From contig NZ_VLKR01000023.1 of NCBI RefSeq assembly GCF_007830445.1, forward strand, positions 1 through 64,000: 64,000 nucleotides of DNA, in the 5' to 3' direction. The position numbers were made by a program, and so were the translations under genes. Position 1 is the first letter of the stretch, and each line of letters begins with the position of its first letter. The notes beneath the pieces are model-generated. The model made no database searches. It was not told the DNA's origin and saw only the letters and a list, made by a program, of their open reading frames with translations. Source of the DNA: Sphingobacterium siyangense. GTDB taxonomy: Bacteria > Bacteroidota > Bacteroidia > Sphingobacteriales > Sphingobacteriaceae. Positions 27,656 to 36,832 of this stretch are shown here, piece after piece.

Positions 27656-27868
27656 TTATACCTTTTCCCGCTGTTTCTCTTTGGAACCACAGGATAAAAA
27701 CAGCGTCAACATACAATAAAGAGTAACAAAAATTAAATAAATCCTTAGCTTCATCATACTATTGGTCTTTACACTAAACCGAAGAAAACAATAAATGCTG
27801 ATTTCAAATGACAGCATCAACAAGATGCCAACCATAATGGAGATGCAAAATTTCATCCAGTTCCACAC
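27656..27868 (-). CDS. Small hypothetical membrane protein
   Basis: 70 residues with two hydrophobic segments (about 8-31 and 42-60) and a basic, Gln/Lys-rich tail. No known family. It converges with the SMI1 gene, with 49 bp between stops. It could be a chance frame; a later Met (MKFCISIM) is an equally good start. Confidence 0.4.
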   Translation of the reverse strand: MWNWMKFCISIMVGILLMLSFEISIYCFLRFSVKTNSMMKLRIYLIFVTLYCMLTLFLSCGSKEKQREKV

Positions 27869-27939
27869 ATTAATAAGTTAAAATCAAAAGATATACTGTT
27901 TTTATAGAAGGTAAAATAGGAATTTAAACGAATAGATAA

Positions 27940-27947
27940 TAACTTTG
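27940..27947 (+). promoter_or_regulatory. -7 promoter element TAACTTTG
   Basis: This is an exact TAnnTTTG match, 39 bp before the ATG of the FNR-like regulator at 27987. Confidence 0.55.
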
Positions 27948-27986
27948 GACAGATAACACACCGTCCGTTATACGAATCAGGCCTTC

Positions 27987-28697
27987 ATGAAATCGAAAAA
28001 AGTAAATACTTGCGACCACTCCTGCCTTATGTGCCGTTATGTCCTACAAGACTGGCTTGGACAAATCGACCTGCACCGAACAAATATCAGATTGAAAAAA
28101 GGCGAGCAGTTTATTACCGAAGGGCAATCGGTTCGGGGTATTTATTTTGTCCAGTCTGGACTTGTCAAAGTTCACCGCAATCTTGGAGATAAGGAAACCA
28201 TTGTTCGTTTTGCAAAAAAAGGAGATATCGTAGGCCATCGCGGTATCAGTACTGAACAAACCGTCTATCCCATTTCGGCAACTACCTTGGATGTCACGCA
28301 GCTCTGCTTCGTGGAACTGCCATTTTTTCTGTCCACGCTACGCATAAATCCCGAATTGAGCTATCGGCTGATGTTATTTTTTGCCGACGAACTACATCTT
28401 TCTGAGCAAAAAATGACCAACCTGACACAGCTTCCTGTTAAAAACCGGCTTGCTTGGAGCTTATTGTTACTCTACCGTATTTTTGGCGAGGAAAACATAG
28501 ACGGATATATCGGTCTCACCTTGAGTAAAAAAGATCTTTCATCCTATGTAGGTACTACTTACGAGACCGTCTACCGCATGCTAGGTGAACTTATCGATCT
28601 AGAGGCGATAGCGATGGACAAAAAAAATATCTTTATTAAAAACTTCCAGCTTTTGCATGATCTTTCGGAAGAAAATATGGGGAGTGAAACAGCCTAA
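27987..28697 (+). CDS. Crp/Fnr-family regulator with an N-terminal Cys cluster
   Basis: 236 residues. A cNMP-fold sensor domain (about 35-140, KKGEQFITEGQSVRGIYFVQ) leads to a Crp helix-turn-helix (about 185-210, LTLSKKDLSSYVGTTYETVYRML, where TTYETV is the recognition helix). Four Cys are arranged as C9-x3-C13-x2-C16 plus C107, like the three N-terminal plus one central Cys that hold the 4Fe-4S cluster in FNR. This suggests redox or NO/O2 sensing, but the spacing is not that of E. coli FNR. It lies next to, and converges on, the nitrite operon, which it probably controls. Confidence 0.88.
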   Translation: MKSKKVNTCDHSCLMCRYVLQDWLGQIDLHRTNIRLKKGEQFITEGQSVRGIYFVQSGLVKVHRNLGDKETIVRFAKKGDIVGHRGISTEQTVYPISATTLDVTQLCFVELPFFLSTLRINPELSYRLMLFFADELHLSEQKMTNLTQLPVKNRLAWSLLLLYRIFGEENIDGYIGLTLSKKDLSSYVGTTYETVYRMLGELIDLEAIAMDKKNIFIKNFQLLHDLSEENMGSETA

Positions 28698-28716
28698 GAC
28701 GGCTAACGACTCCCCA
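28678..28716. terminator. Possible hairpin at the regulator 3' end
   Basis: TGGGGAGT (28678-28685) pairs with ACTCCCCA (28709-28716), and an inner AGCC/GGCT pair supports a cruciform. It overlaps the stop codon and has no T-run, so it may be a transcript-end stabiliser rather than a true terminator. Confidence 0.35.
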
Positions 28717-28746
28717 ATCCATATACTTCCCTAAAAATACATCACA

Positions 28747-29148
28747 CTAAAATTTATAGCCTAAACCGACCCCCAAACGCCACTTGCCATCAGCAGTACC
28801 CGTTTTCGCCGCGTAAAATGCGGGCAGCTGAATAGCAATATGCCGGAATACGGCCGTCAGACCAAAGCCTAGAGACGGGGTGACCCAGGAATTCTTTGGC
28901 TTCCCTGCTTCAACCTTATCTTCTTTAAGTTTTAAGCTCGGCAATAAACCCAACAACAGGCAACTTTTCGGGCTGAATATATATTTCACCGCTGGTCCAG
29001 TACAATTGATATAAGCACCATGATCAGCGTATCCTGCCACGACAATTCCCTCAAACAAACTCCCTTTGACTGTTTTTTCCTGACTGTAAGACTCCATGCT
29101 AATAGCTAACAATAGAAGTAACATGAATAATTGTTTTATCTGATGCAT
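28747..29148 (-). CDS. Small outer-membrane beta-barrel-like protein in the nitrite operon
   Basis: 133 residues. Signal peptide 1-22 (SMESYSQ), then alternating hydrophobic strands (FEGIVVAGYADHG, FGLTAVFRHIAIQLPAFYAA) and a C-terminal aromatic end GLGYKF typical of outer-membrane barrels. It is the last gene of the nirBD-FNT operon, 6 bp after the channel gene. It may be an outer-membrane or periplasmic accessory for anion uptake; this is inferred from position only. Confidence 0.75.
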   Translation of the reverse strand: MHQIKQLFMLLLLLAISMESYSQEKTVKGSLFEGIVVAGYADHGAYINCTGPAVKYIFSPKSCLLLGLLPSLKLKEDKVEAGKPKNSWVTPSLGFGLTAVFRHIAIQLPAFYAAKTGTADGKWRLGVGLGYKF

Positions 29149-29154
29149 AAAAAT

Positions 29155-29967
29155 CTAGTTTTGTGAAGTCGACACTTTTTCTTTTTGATGATAGGTATAA
29201 TAGATAGCCATCCCTGTAAACAGCAATCCGCCGACAATATTTCCAGCTGTTACAATCAGCTGATTGCACAGCCACCAGTCGGAGATAGTCACTTTTGCAC
29301 CGAACATCATCCCGGCAGGAATCACAAACATATTGACCACTGCGTGCTCATAGCCTAATGCAAAGAATATAAAGATCGGAATACCTGCAGCCAGTATTTT
29401 GCCAAGAGTAGACTTAGACGTCATGGACATCACCACCCCCATACAGACCATCCAATTACACAAAATAGCTTTAACAAAAGCCGAAAACAAGCCTGCTGCA
29501 CCATGGGCGCTGTATCCAAGCGTTTTCTTTTCGCTGATCAGGATCAGGCTCTGTTCGATGTTTCCGAGCTGGCTCGAATGTCCAGTTTCTGTACTAGCAG
29601 CCCAAAATAAAATCGCAAAGAGGACACTTCCAAGCAAGTTACCTAGAAAAACCCAGAGTAAATTATTGGCCATAGCCTTAAAATTGATTTTACCTTCAAA
29701 CCAGGCTAAAGGTACGAGAGAGAAGCTGCCTGTCACCAATTCCAAACCGAGGATGACGATAATAACAAACCCTACAGGAAAAACGAATGCACCGACTAAT
29801 CCCAATCCTGTCTGCGAAGTGGCCAAAAGTGCGAGTGTAACAGAAATTGCCAATAAGGCACCTGACAATGCTCCCCGTATCAGTAGATCTTTGACCGGAA
29901 GCGAAGATTTGTAGATAGCGGTGTTCATCATGGCACCAGCTACCTCTTTAGGGCTAATATAATCCAT
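29155..29967 (-). CDS. Formate/nitrite transporter family channel (FocA/NirC type)
   Basis: 270 residues, six predicted membrane segments. It would move nitrite (or formate) across the inner membrane. FNT features: a conserved N-terminal helix, GLVGAFVFPVGFVIIVILGLELVTGSF (about 75-100), NLLGSVLF, LCNWMVCMGVVMS and FALGYEHAVVNMFVIPAGMM (the FNT hallmark with His). It is downstream of nirD, so nitrite import is the likely role. Confidence 0.93.
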   Translation of the reverse strand: MDYISPKEVAGAMMNTAIYKSSLPVKDLLIRGALSGALLAISVTLALLATSQTGLGLVGAFVFPVGFVIIVILGLELVTGSFSLVPLAWFEGKINFKAMANNLLWVFLGNLLGSVLFAILFWAASTETGHSSQLGNIEQSLILISEKKTLGYSAHGAAGLFSAFVKAILCNWMVCMGVVMSMTSKSTLGKILAAGIPIFIFFALGYEHAVVNMFVIPAGMMFGAKVTISDWWLCNQLIVTAGNIVGGLLFTGMAIYYTYHQKEKVSTSQN

Positions 29968-30014
29968 CGTATTTTTGTTTTAAAAGGTTTTAGATTCAAT
30001 TATTTTTATTTCTC

Positions 30015-30362
30015 CTAAGCAGTCATCCCAATAAAAACACTTCCGTTTTCCACCTTCACAGGATAAGTCTTAATGGCACATTCGTCACCCGAAAGACATT
30101 CGCCTGTATCCAACGCAAAGGTTTTCTTATGGAACGGACAGGCGACTTTAGGCGTTTCACCCAAAGAGCCCAGCATGCCGCGGCTTAAAATCATCTGCCG
30201 TTTATGCGGACATTCATTTTGTGTGGCATACCACTCATTGCGGCGGGCGAAATAAAACAGCGCCACCTGTTCGTTATTCAATTTAAGACAGACTCCACCA
30301 TTTTCAATAGCATCTTCTATCCGACAAGCCTTCAGCCATTTCATGTCAATTTGCGTATTCAT
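30015..30362 (-). CDS. nirD: Nitrite reductase small subunit NirD (Rieske-type)
   Basis: 115 residues. It partners NirB in NADH-dependent reduction of nitrite to ammonia in the cytoplasm. The Rieske fold has CPHKRQMI and CPFHKKTFALDTGE, i.e. CxH plus CxxH, all four ligands for a [2Fe-2S] cluster. Some enteric NirD proteins lack these ligands, so this one probably binds a cluster. It lies 34 bp behind nirB. Confidence 0.93.
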   Translation of the reverse strand: MNTQIDMKWLKACRIEDAIENGGVCLKLNNEQVALFYFARRNEWYATQNECPHKRQMILSRGMLGSLGETPKVACPFHKKTFALDTGECLSGDECAIKTYPVKVENGSVFIGMTA

Positions 30363-30396
30363 ATGATTTCAATTAAAAGGTTTAGCGATTTTATAT

Positions 30397-32913
30397 TTAA
30401 TAGGTACTGACGTTCCAATCAGCAGCTTTTTTTTGTCCGCGAAAGCTGTCAAAGCGAACAGTTTCATCCTTCTCTTCGGGTGCATTAACAAAGTGGACAA
30501 AGCGTTTGCGAATTTCCGGATTCTCCACTGCTACCTTCCATTCACAGCGATAACTATCGACAAGCAGCTGCATATCCTGCTCCCAGGCCTCCCCCATACC
30601 CAGGCCATCCTCTACCACAACATTCCTTAAATAATCTATTCCGCCTTCCATTTTATTGAGCCAGGTAGCAGTCCGGGTCAGCGGATCCGCAGTGCGGATA
30701 TAAAACATCAGGAAACGGTCAATGTAACGGATACAGGTTTCACTATCGATATCCGATGCAAGCAGCAAAGCATGCTGCGGCTTACTTCCGCCATTACCGC
30801 ACACATAGAGGTTCCAGCCTTTTTCCGTCGCAATAATTCCAAAATCCTTACTCTGCGCCTCGGCACATTCGCGGATACAACCACTAACAGCCGACTTTAT
30901 CTTATGTGGAGCACGAAGACCACGGTAACGTTCCTCTATCCGTATCGCAAAAGAAACACTATCGTGCAGCCCAAACCGACACCAGGTACTGCCCACACAG
31001 CTTTTGACAGTCCGTAGTGCCTTGCCATAAGCATGTCCGCTTTCAAAGCCGGCAGCAATAAGTTCTTCCCAGATAAACGGCAGATCATTGAGATGTGCAC
31101 CAAATAGGTCAATGCGCTGTCCGCCCGTAATTTTTGTGTATAGGCTGTACTTCTTAGCGACTTCCCCGATAACAATCAGTTTATCTGGGGTAATTTCACC
31201 TCCCGGAATGCGCGGAACAACTGAATAGGTCCCACCCTTCTGTATATTGGCCAAATAACGGTCATTACTATCCTGAGCCACATCATTACCCTTGCCAAGA
31301 ATCATTTCGTTCCAAAGGCTCGCTAGCAAGGAAGACACCAGCGGTTTACAGACTTCGCAGCCATGTCCGCGGCCTAGCGCATCCAATACATGATCGTAAC
31401 TTTTCAGCTCATGGATCTTGATCAGGTCATATAGTTCCTGGCGGCTCAGATCGAAATGTTCACAAATGGTACTCCGGATATATTTCCCTTGCTGTTTCAT
31501 CGTATAATTGACCAGGTCCTTGACCATCGGCACGCAGCCGCCACATCCCGATCCAGCCTTGGTACATTTCTTTACCGCATCTGCATTTTCACAATGACCA
31601 GTTATCACAGCATCACAGATCTGTGCTTTAGTGACACCTTCGCAACTGCAAATCAATGCCGCATCAGGAAGAGCCTCCAGACCAGCAGAAGCCGACTTAC
31701 TTTCGCTCTGCTGGCCCAAAAGAAGGAGTTCAGGGTGTTCCGCCAACGGCAGGCTATTATTGACCATCTGAAGCAACATGTTGTAACTTGCCGCTTCCCC
31801 GACAAGTATCCCACCCAGCAGACGCGTTCCATCTTTACTTACGTTCAATCGTTTATAAATACCTTTATTACGATCCTCCAATAAGATCGTGCGTGCATAA
31901 GGCTCACTGATAAAAGCGTCTCCAAAACTAGCCACATCAACTCCCATCAGTTTCAGTTTGGTGCTCATGTCAAATCCCTTAAAGGATTTCTCTTCCCCCA
32001 CAATATGAGATGCCGCAATTTCAGCCATTTCATAGCCCGGTGCTACCAGACCATAGATCATATCATTCACTAAGGCACACTCACCGATAGCATAAACTAC
32101 AGGATCAGAAGTCTGCATCTGCGCATTAACCAATATTCCGCCCCTTTCACCAACATCCAGTCCAATTTTCTTGGCCAGCTCATCACGGGGACGTATACCT
32201 GCTGAAATCACCAATAAATCCGTCTCTATCGACGAACCATCCTGAAAAGCAATCCCCGTCAGGCGATCATCCCCCAGCAATTGGCTTGTCGACTTTTGCA
32301 ATAAACAGGTCAAGCCTAGTTCTGACAACTTTTGTTGCAACAACATACTGGCGCTATCATCAATCTGACGCGGCATCAGGCGTTGGGCAAATTCGATCAC
32401 GGCAGTCTCTTCCAGACCAAGATCCACCATTGCTTTCGCAGCTTCGAGTCCCAAAAGTCCACCGCCCATTACTGTACCACGCTTCGCTTTTGCCGCATAA
32501 GCTTTGATCAGATCCAGATCTTCGATGGTACGATATAGAAATACCCCTTCCTTTTCAATGCCCGGAATCGGTGGAACAAAAGGAGCAGAACCAGTCGCAA
32601 AAACCAGATAGTCATAATTGACTGTGATACCTTTTTGAGATTCCACTTCTTTTTTTAATCGATTTACAGCAACAATTGGATCATCTAAATGAATTTTTAC
32701 ATTATTTTCCAAATACCACTCATTTTTTAACAAGAAAAGCTCGTCAATAGACGAAATTTTGAAGTAATCTGTCAAATGAACACGATCATAAGCTCGTATC
32801 GGCTCTTCTGAAAACACAATTATTTCCAGATCGTTTATTTTCTGCTTTAATTTTTCACAAAACTTATTACCGACCATACCATTACCAACAATAACAACCT
32901 TTTTTCTTTCCAT
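30397..32913 (-). CDS. nirB: Nitrite reductase large subunit NirB
   Basis: 838 residues. It reduces nitrite to ammonium with NAD(P)H, carrying FAD, Fe-S clusters and sirohaem. Domains: FAD/NAD-binding (about 1-300, VVIVGNGMVGNKFCEKL, TVMGGGLLGLEAA, VYAIGECA), two BFD-type [2Fe-2S] regions with Cys pairs (ICSCEGVTKAQIC and CTKAGSGCGGCVP around 425-475; HGCEVCKP later), a ferredoxin-like half-domain, and the sirohaem/4Fe-4S domain with SGCIRECAEA and VCGNGGSKP (about 690-725). Full length. It is first in the operon nirB-nirD-FNT-OM protein. Confidence 0.96.
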   Translation of the reverse strand: MERKKVVIVGNGMVGNKFCEKLKQKINDLEIIVFSEEPIRAYDRVHLTDYFKISSIDELFLLKNEWYLENNVKIHLDDPIVAVNRLKKEVESQKGITVNYDYLVFATGSAPFVPPIPGIEKEGVFLYRTIEDLDLIKAYAAKAKRGTVMGGGLLGLEAAKAMVDLGLEETAVIEFAQRLMPRQIDDSASMLLQQKLSELGLTCLLQKSTSQLLGDDRLTGIAFQDGSSIETDLLVISAGIRPRDELAKKIGLDVGERGGILVNAQMQTSDPVVYAIGECALVNDMIYGLVAPGYEMAEIAASHIVGEEKSFKGFDMSTKLKLMGVDVASFGDAFISEPYARTILLEDRNKGIYKRLNVSKDGTRLLGGILVGEAASYNMLLQMVNNSLPLAEHPELLLLGQQSESKSASAGLEALPDAALICSCEGVTKAQICDAVITGHCENADAVKKCTKAGSGCGGCVPMVKDLVNYTMKQQGKYIRSTICEHFDLSRQELYDLIKIHELKSYDHVLDALGRGHGCEVCKPLVSSLLASLWNEMILGKGNDVAQDSNDRYLANIQKGGTYSVVPRIPGGEITPDKLIVIGEVAKKYSLYTKITGGQRIDLFGAHLNDLPFIWEELIAAGFESGHAYGKALRTVKSCVGSTWCRFGLHDSVSFAIRIEERYRGLRAPHKIKSAVSGCIRECAEAQSKDFGIIATEKGWNLYVCGNGGSKPQHALLLASDIDSETCIRYIDRFLMFYIRTADPLTRTATWLNKMEGGIDYLRNVVVEDGLGMGEAWEQDMQLLVDSYRCEWKVAVENPEIRKRFVHFVNAPEEKDETVRFDSFRGQKKAADWNVSTY

Positions 32914-33052
32914 AACTGCTATTTTTTATGATAAAAATTCAATTTAATATTTTAACAACACTAATTTATGCAATAAAAAATTAAAAAATCAAAATAAATA
33001 TGATTTTAGTAATATTTTTTCAATAAAAAACTGTAAATAATTGTAGTTTTTA

Positions 33053-33064
33053 TGATTTATATCA
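33053..33064. promoter_or_regulatory. FNR/CRP-like palindrome in the nirB-SUMT divergent region
   Basis: TGATTTATATCA fits TGAT-N4-ATCA, the FNR core, with an extra A on the right (ATCAA). It sits between divergent nirB and the SUMT gene. A TAGATTTA -7-like element lies at 33075-33082. It is a candidate target of the FNR-like regulator at 28 kb; AT-rich context lowers certainty. Confidence 0.4.
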
Positions 33065-33113
33065 AATTTTTTAATAGATTTACATATAATTCAACAACAA
33101 AAACAACAATAAC

Positions 33114-33875
33114 ATGGAAAAATTAAGCACAACATCGTTATTTATTGTAGGATCTGGCCCTGGAGACCCCGAATTACTCACCCTGAAAGCATATAAAGCA
33201 ATAGAAAATGCACAAGTGATCTTATATGACAACTTAATTAATAAAGAAATCCTTCAAATAGCAGATAAAAACTGTTTAAAACACTATGTCGGCAAGCATC
33301 CTTACGGAAAATACGTGCCCCAGGAAGAAATCAATAGGCTCATCCTTCACTATTGCGAAAGATACGAAAGAGTGGTACGGCTTAAAGGTGGCGATCCCTA
33401 TCTTTTTGGGCGCGGCTTTGAAGAATGGCTTACCGTACAAAACAGATCAATTAACATGACCTACATTCCGGGCATCAGCAGCATGCAAGGCGCCGGCCTC
33501 AATGATATTCCGCTGACACATCGTGGTGTAAGTGAAGGCGTATGGGCATTAACAGGTATGAAAAAGGACGGATCCCTATCTGCCGATCTGGCCCTGGCAG
33601 TTCAGAGCAGATCTACTGTAGTCATCTATATGGGAATGCGTAAGCTCGATGAAATAGCACGCACCTATGTTTTGCACAGCAAAGGAGAAACAGCCGCAGC
33701 AATTATACAACATGCGAGCTTGCCGCAACAAAGACAGGTGCGTTGCAAAGTCAAGGATCTCGTCAGAATAAGCAAGGAGCATCAGATAGGGCATCCTGCT
33801 ATCATTATCATCGGCGACGTAGTGGATCTGCAGCAAACATTGACAGTTGCTGCCGAACAGCGGCGCATTATTTAG
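33114..33875 (+). CDS. cobA: Uroporphyrinogen-III C-methyltransferase (SUMT)
   Basis: 253 residues. It methylates uroporphyrinogen III twice with SAM to precorrin-2, the precursor of sirohaem. Family motifs: VGSGPGDPELLTLKA near residue 12, DNLINKEIL, RLKGGDPYLFGRG (about 90-102), YIPGISSMQGAGLNDIPLTHRG, and VVIYMGMRKL. It is single-domain CobA type, without the CysG dehydrogenase part. It diverges from nirB, which needs sirohaem, so the two are functionally linked. Confidence 0.92.
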   Translation: MEKLSTTSLFIVGSGPGDPELLTLKAYKAIENAQVILYDNLINKEILQIADKNCLKHYVGKHPYGKYVPQEEINRLILHYCERYERVVRLKGGDPYLFGRGFEEWLTVQNRSINMTYIPGISSMQGAGLNDIPLTHRGVSEGVWALTGMKKDGSLSADLALAVQSRSTVVIYMGMRKLDEIARTYVLHSKGETAAAIIQHASLPQQRQVRCKVKDLVRISKEHQIGHPAIIIIGDVVDLQQTLTVAAEQRRII

Positions 33876-34044
33876 GATCGATTATAGCGTTACTTGAAAT
33901 ATAAGTAAAGCCTATTATTATCCACTTTATTGCCGGACTAAAACAGACAAAGGTCATCAATACCTGCGAAGACTTTAATATTATTATTATTTGGAAGCTT
34001 TATATCATCTACCAAATCTCGTCAGATTTGTCGCTGTCAATTGG

Positions 34045-34794
34045 CTAGACAATCTGCAGGTCCATATTTCTAAAGAGATTCAATTCGGAATCATTTGAGT
34101 CCAGGTCGGTGATCAATGCCGTGAGCGAATCTATTGGACACACCCTAAACAGTTCACCTTGATATAGCTTATTCTGGCTGGCTAAGGCTATTGTTTTCTT
34201 TGCACATTGAACCATCATCTTTTTGGTTTCTCCATCTGCAGCTGACGCCGCCGAAACACCGAGCTCAGGATCTACAGCACAAGTTCCCATGATAAAGATA
34301 TCGGCATTATACTTAGCAACTTCCATACAGGTTGTGATGCCTGAAGTTACAGCCAGATCGGGTTCAAAATGACCACCCAAAAAAATAAGTTCCACATTTT
34401 TGAACTTCTCGAGCAGTGGCACGATGGAAAAATTATTTGTAACCATCCGAACCCGGATATCCAATGGCATAGCATTCACTACGGCCCGCGTCGTGGTGCC
34501 ACCATCCACAAAAAGAGTCATGCCATCTTTCAGAAACGGCTGTACTTTTAATGCGATAATATCTTTTTCTTTGGTCAGAAACGATTGCCTATCCTGGAAA
34601 GTCAGTGGATCTTTTTCTCGCAGTATAGCACCGCCCCTGGTCTTGGAAAGCAAGCCGTTCCGATAGAGAAGGTCTATATCGCGGCGGATGGTATCTTCCG
34701 ATACCGCCAACAACACCGCCAGCTCTTCAAATTTCACCTTCCTCCGGACCGCTAATTCGCGGAGGATTATCTCAAAACGTTCTTCTTTTAACAT
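34045..34794 (-). CDS. DeoR/GlpR-family transcriptional regulator
   Basis: 249 residues. The N-terminal helix-turn-helix (about 1-58: KVKFEELAVLLAVSEDTIRRDI, GLLSKTRGGA) is followed by a sugar-phosphate-isomerase-like effector domain (about 75-230, LFVDGGTTTRAV, VTNNFSIVPLL, FLGGHFEPDLAVTSG). Such regulators respond to phosphorylated sugars. It follows the MFS gene with 4 bp between, so the transporter is likely its co-transcribed partner. Confidence 0.92.
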   Translation of the reverse strand: MLKEERFEIILRELAVRRKVKFEELAVLLAVSEDTIRRDIDLLYRNGLLSKTRGGAILREKDPLTFQDRQSFLTKEKDIIALKVQPFLKDGMTLFVDGGTTTRAVVNAMPLDIRVRMVTNNFSIVPLLEKFKNVELIFLGGHFEPDLAVTSGITTCMEVAKYNADIFIMGTCAVDPELGVSAASAADGETKKMMVQCAKKTIALASQNKLYQGELFRVCPIDSLTALITDLDSNDSELNLFRNMDLQIV

Positions 34795-34798
34795 GCGA

Positions 34799-35868
34799 TT
34801 ACTTCCTGATTTTATAGATAAGAGCTACCACTAGAAAAAGCAAAGCTATTGTTTCGAAAGCAATGATCAAAGAAAAATGCTGCGCAATAGCCCCCAAAAG
34901 CGCGGGGCCCGCCAGCTGACCGGCATAACCCATTGTTGAGATAACCGGAATGGCTACCGTCGGCGAAAGTCCTTCAATCCGTCCACCCTCGCTAAAAAAT
35001 ACAGGTACAATATTGGCGGCTCCCAGTCCCAAAAGGACAAATCCAATGAGCGTTAGCGATAACCAAGGACTACACACTACGATCAAAATGCCCAACGAAG
35101 CCAACAAGCTACCACCTATCACCACAACCTTACTATTCAGTTTACTTACTAATCGGTCTCCCTGCAATCTCATGACCGCCATCGCAACGGAGAATGCCGC
35201 ATATCCAATTCCCGTAAACTCAGGAGATACCCCTTTGTGATCCCGCAAGAAAATCGCACTCCAGTCCAACATCGCTCCCTCAGACAAAAAGGCAATGAAA
35301 CACATCAGCCCAAGTATCAGCACACTCCACCTAAACCATTGAAATCCTTTTTTTGAGACCTGAGTTTCATCAATAGGGGAAAACTGGACAATGATTTCTT
35401 TTTCCTTTTGGTAGCTCAGCAACTTTCGATATTGTAAGATCAGTAGCAGTATTAAAAGAATGGCTATGGTAACTGCTGCATAAATAGGAACTAACCCCAT
35501 CTTTATCAGAAAACCCAAGCCGATCGATCCAAATAGCCCTCCAACACTGAACAGTCCATGTAAAGATGACATTATCGGTTTACCTATTGCATTTTGAACC
35601 TGCACACCATGTGCATTCATGGCCACATCTATACCACCTATACTGCAGCCAAATATAAAAAGAACACAGGCCATCAAATAGCTATTGGTTACCATCAACA
35701 GTACAGGGAGCACTACGGCAGCTATCAAACCTGAAATCAAAATCACTTGTCTGCTCCCAACTTTCCCGATGAAAAACCCGGAAAGCGGCATCGTTAATAG
35801 TGCACCACCTCCCAAACATAACAGTAAAAGCCCCAGTTCTCCGTCATTCAGACCAAGACGGTCGTATT
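34799..35868 (-). pseudogene. MFS transporter, 5'-truncated (YbjJ-like)
   Basis: An ATG at 35815 gives 338 residues, but sense-coding sequence continues upstream in the same frame as LGLNDGELGLLLLCLGGGAL (up to about 35860) and then meets a stop near 35873. Related sugar permeases have about 35 more N-terminal residues including membrane helix 1, so the gene has lost its start. Remaining features: about 11 membrane segments and the loop-2-3 motif GFFIGKVGSRQVI. The lost end coincides with the lost front of the plus-strand glyoxalase. Expression through the DeoR operon promoter is doubtful. Confidence 0.75.
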
Positions 35869-36081
35869 GATATTACTACTGCCGCGGCTGATAGGAGCCT
35901 GAACAAAGGCTATACCCATCTGGCCATTAGCGTCGGTGGAAAGGATGCTGTCGATAATCTGACCGAGCAATTACGGTCGGATGGTTATATCGTCGAAAGC
36001 GAGCCGCGTACTACGGGGGATGGTTATTATGAAAGTGTCGTGCTTGATCCGGAGGGAAATCCGATAGAAATTGTAGCTTAA
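35858..36081 (+). pseudogene. Glyoxalase/VOC-family protein, 5'-truncated
   Basis: An open frame from about 35858 reads GRIDITTAAADRSLNKGYTH, LAISVGGKDAVDNLTEQLRS and ends VVLDPEGNPIEIVA. These are the last two strands-plus-helix blocks of the VOC (glyoxalase I-like) fold, including the metal-ligand Glu (EIV). About 50-60 N-terminal residues are missing. A longer plus-strand frame from 35800 is antisense MFS sequence. It is followed by a good terminator. Confidence 0.75.
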
Positions 36082-36094
36082 ATAGTTCAAAAAA

Positions 36095-36128
36095 GTAAAG
36101 CATCCCGGACACTATCAGGATGCTTTAC
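36095..36128. terminator. Terminator after the VOC fragment
   Basis: An 11-bp perfect stem (GTAAAGCATCC 36095-36105 with GGATGCTTTAC 36118-36128) has a 12-nt loop. It serves the plus-strand VOC gene, and possibly the minus-strand gene ending at 36178. Confidence 0.75.
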
Positions 36129-36177
36129 CTTATTCTGTATGAAAAGTAAACCTAAAAGGCTCTTATAAGAACTTCCA

Positions 36178-36777
36178 TTAGGATTTTCTTATGGCAGGAT
36201 CGATCCAGTAATAGTCATGGTTGGTATGAGCGAAAAACTCCATCGGCGTAACATGGCAATCAATGGTATCGCTAAGCCCGTCGTCGGTATAAGTGACCAC
36301 ATCTTCGGATGGCATCACCATCCCGCTCATAATGGCTCCATAGTCCAGGCAGTGAAGATCAGATATCAGTACATTGATTGTGTGAGCCAGCGTCCATTTT
36401 TCCATTTCTTCCTTGCTAACACGTTTCACACGCTCGGCCAAAAACCGGGCTTCCTCCAGCTCTTTTTCGACACTGTCCGGAAAAAAAAGCAACAGGAAGG
36501 CTTCATACTTATCAAATTCTTTATTTCGGATTGCTTCATTTCGCAGAAACAGCTTCTCGCCCATCTGTCCGTACTGATCGGCATATTTTTTCAGTTCCAT
36601 TTCGGCTAGTTCCTTATCCGACCATTGCTGCAATTCTGAAAGTGCATGGACCTCGGTACCATGGCCATCACACTGATTGAGATACGCCCAAATATCGCCC
36701 TGTACGACTTTGGGCTTCCTGTGCTCCAGCACATTGTATCCTTGCGCTACCCATGCTTCTATTTGTTCCCTTCTCAT
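36178..36777 (-). CDS. Hypothetical protein
   Basis: 199 residues from the ATG at 36777 (MRREQIEAWV); a TTG nine codons earlier is less likely. Unknown family. The protein is helical and charged, with MEKWTLAHTINVLISDLHCL near residue 130 and a conserved-looking C-terminus HTNHDYYWIDPAIRKS. No signal peptide or membrane segment. The next gene upstream on the same strand is a small membrane protein. Confidence 0.75.
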   Translation of the reverse strand: MRREQIEAWVAQGYNVLEHRKPKVVQGDIWAYLNQCDGHGTEVHALSELQQWSDKELAEMELKKYADQYGQMGEKLFLRNEAIRNKEFDKYEAFLLLFFPDSVEKELEEARFLAERVKRVSKEEMEKWTLAHTINVLISDLHCLDYGAIMSGMVMPSEDVVTYTDDGLSDTIDCHVTPMEFFAHTNHDYYWIDPAIRKS

Positions 36778-36832
36778 CTTAAGCTGTTTTTTAAAAATAA
36801 ACAACAGCGCAGCTGCAATGGTTTTCTTTTTT

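Noticed and set aside
34013..34030. Short hairpin CAAATCT/AGATTTG after the DeoR gene as a terminator
   Set aside because: A seven-bp AT-rich stem with no T-run; too weak to call.
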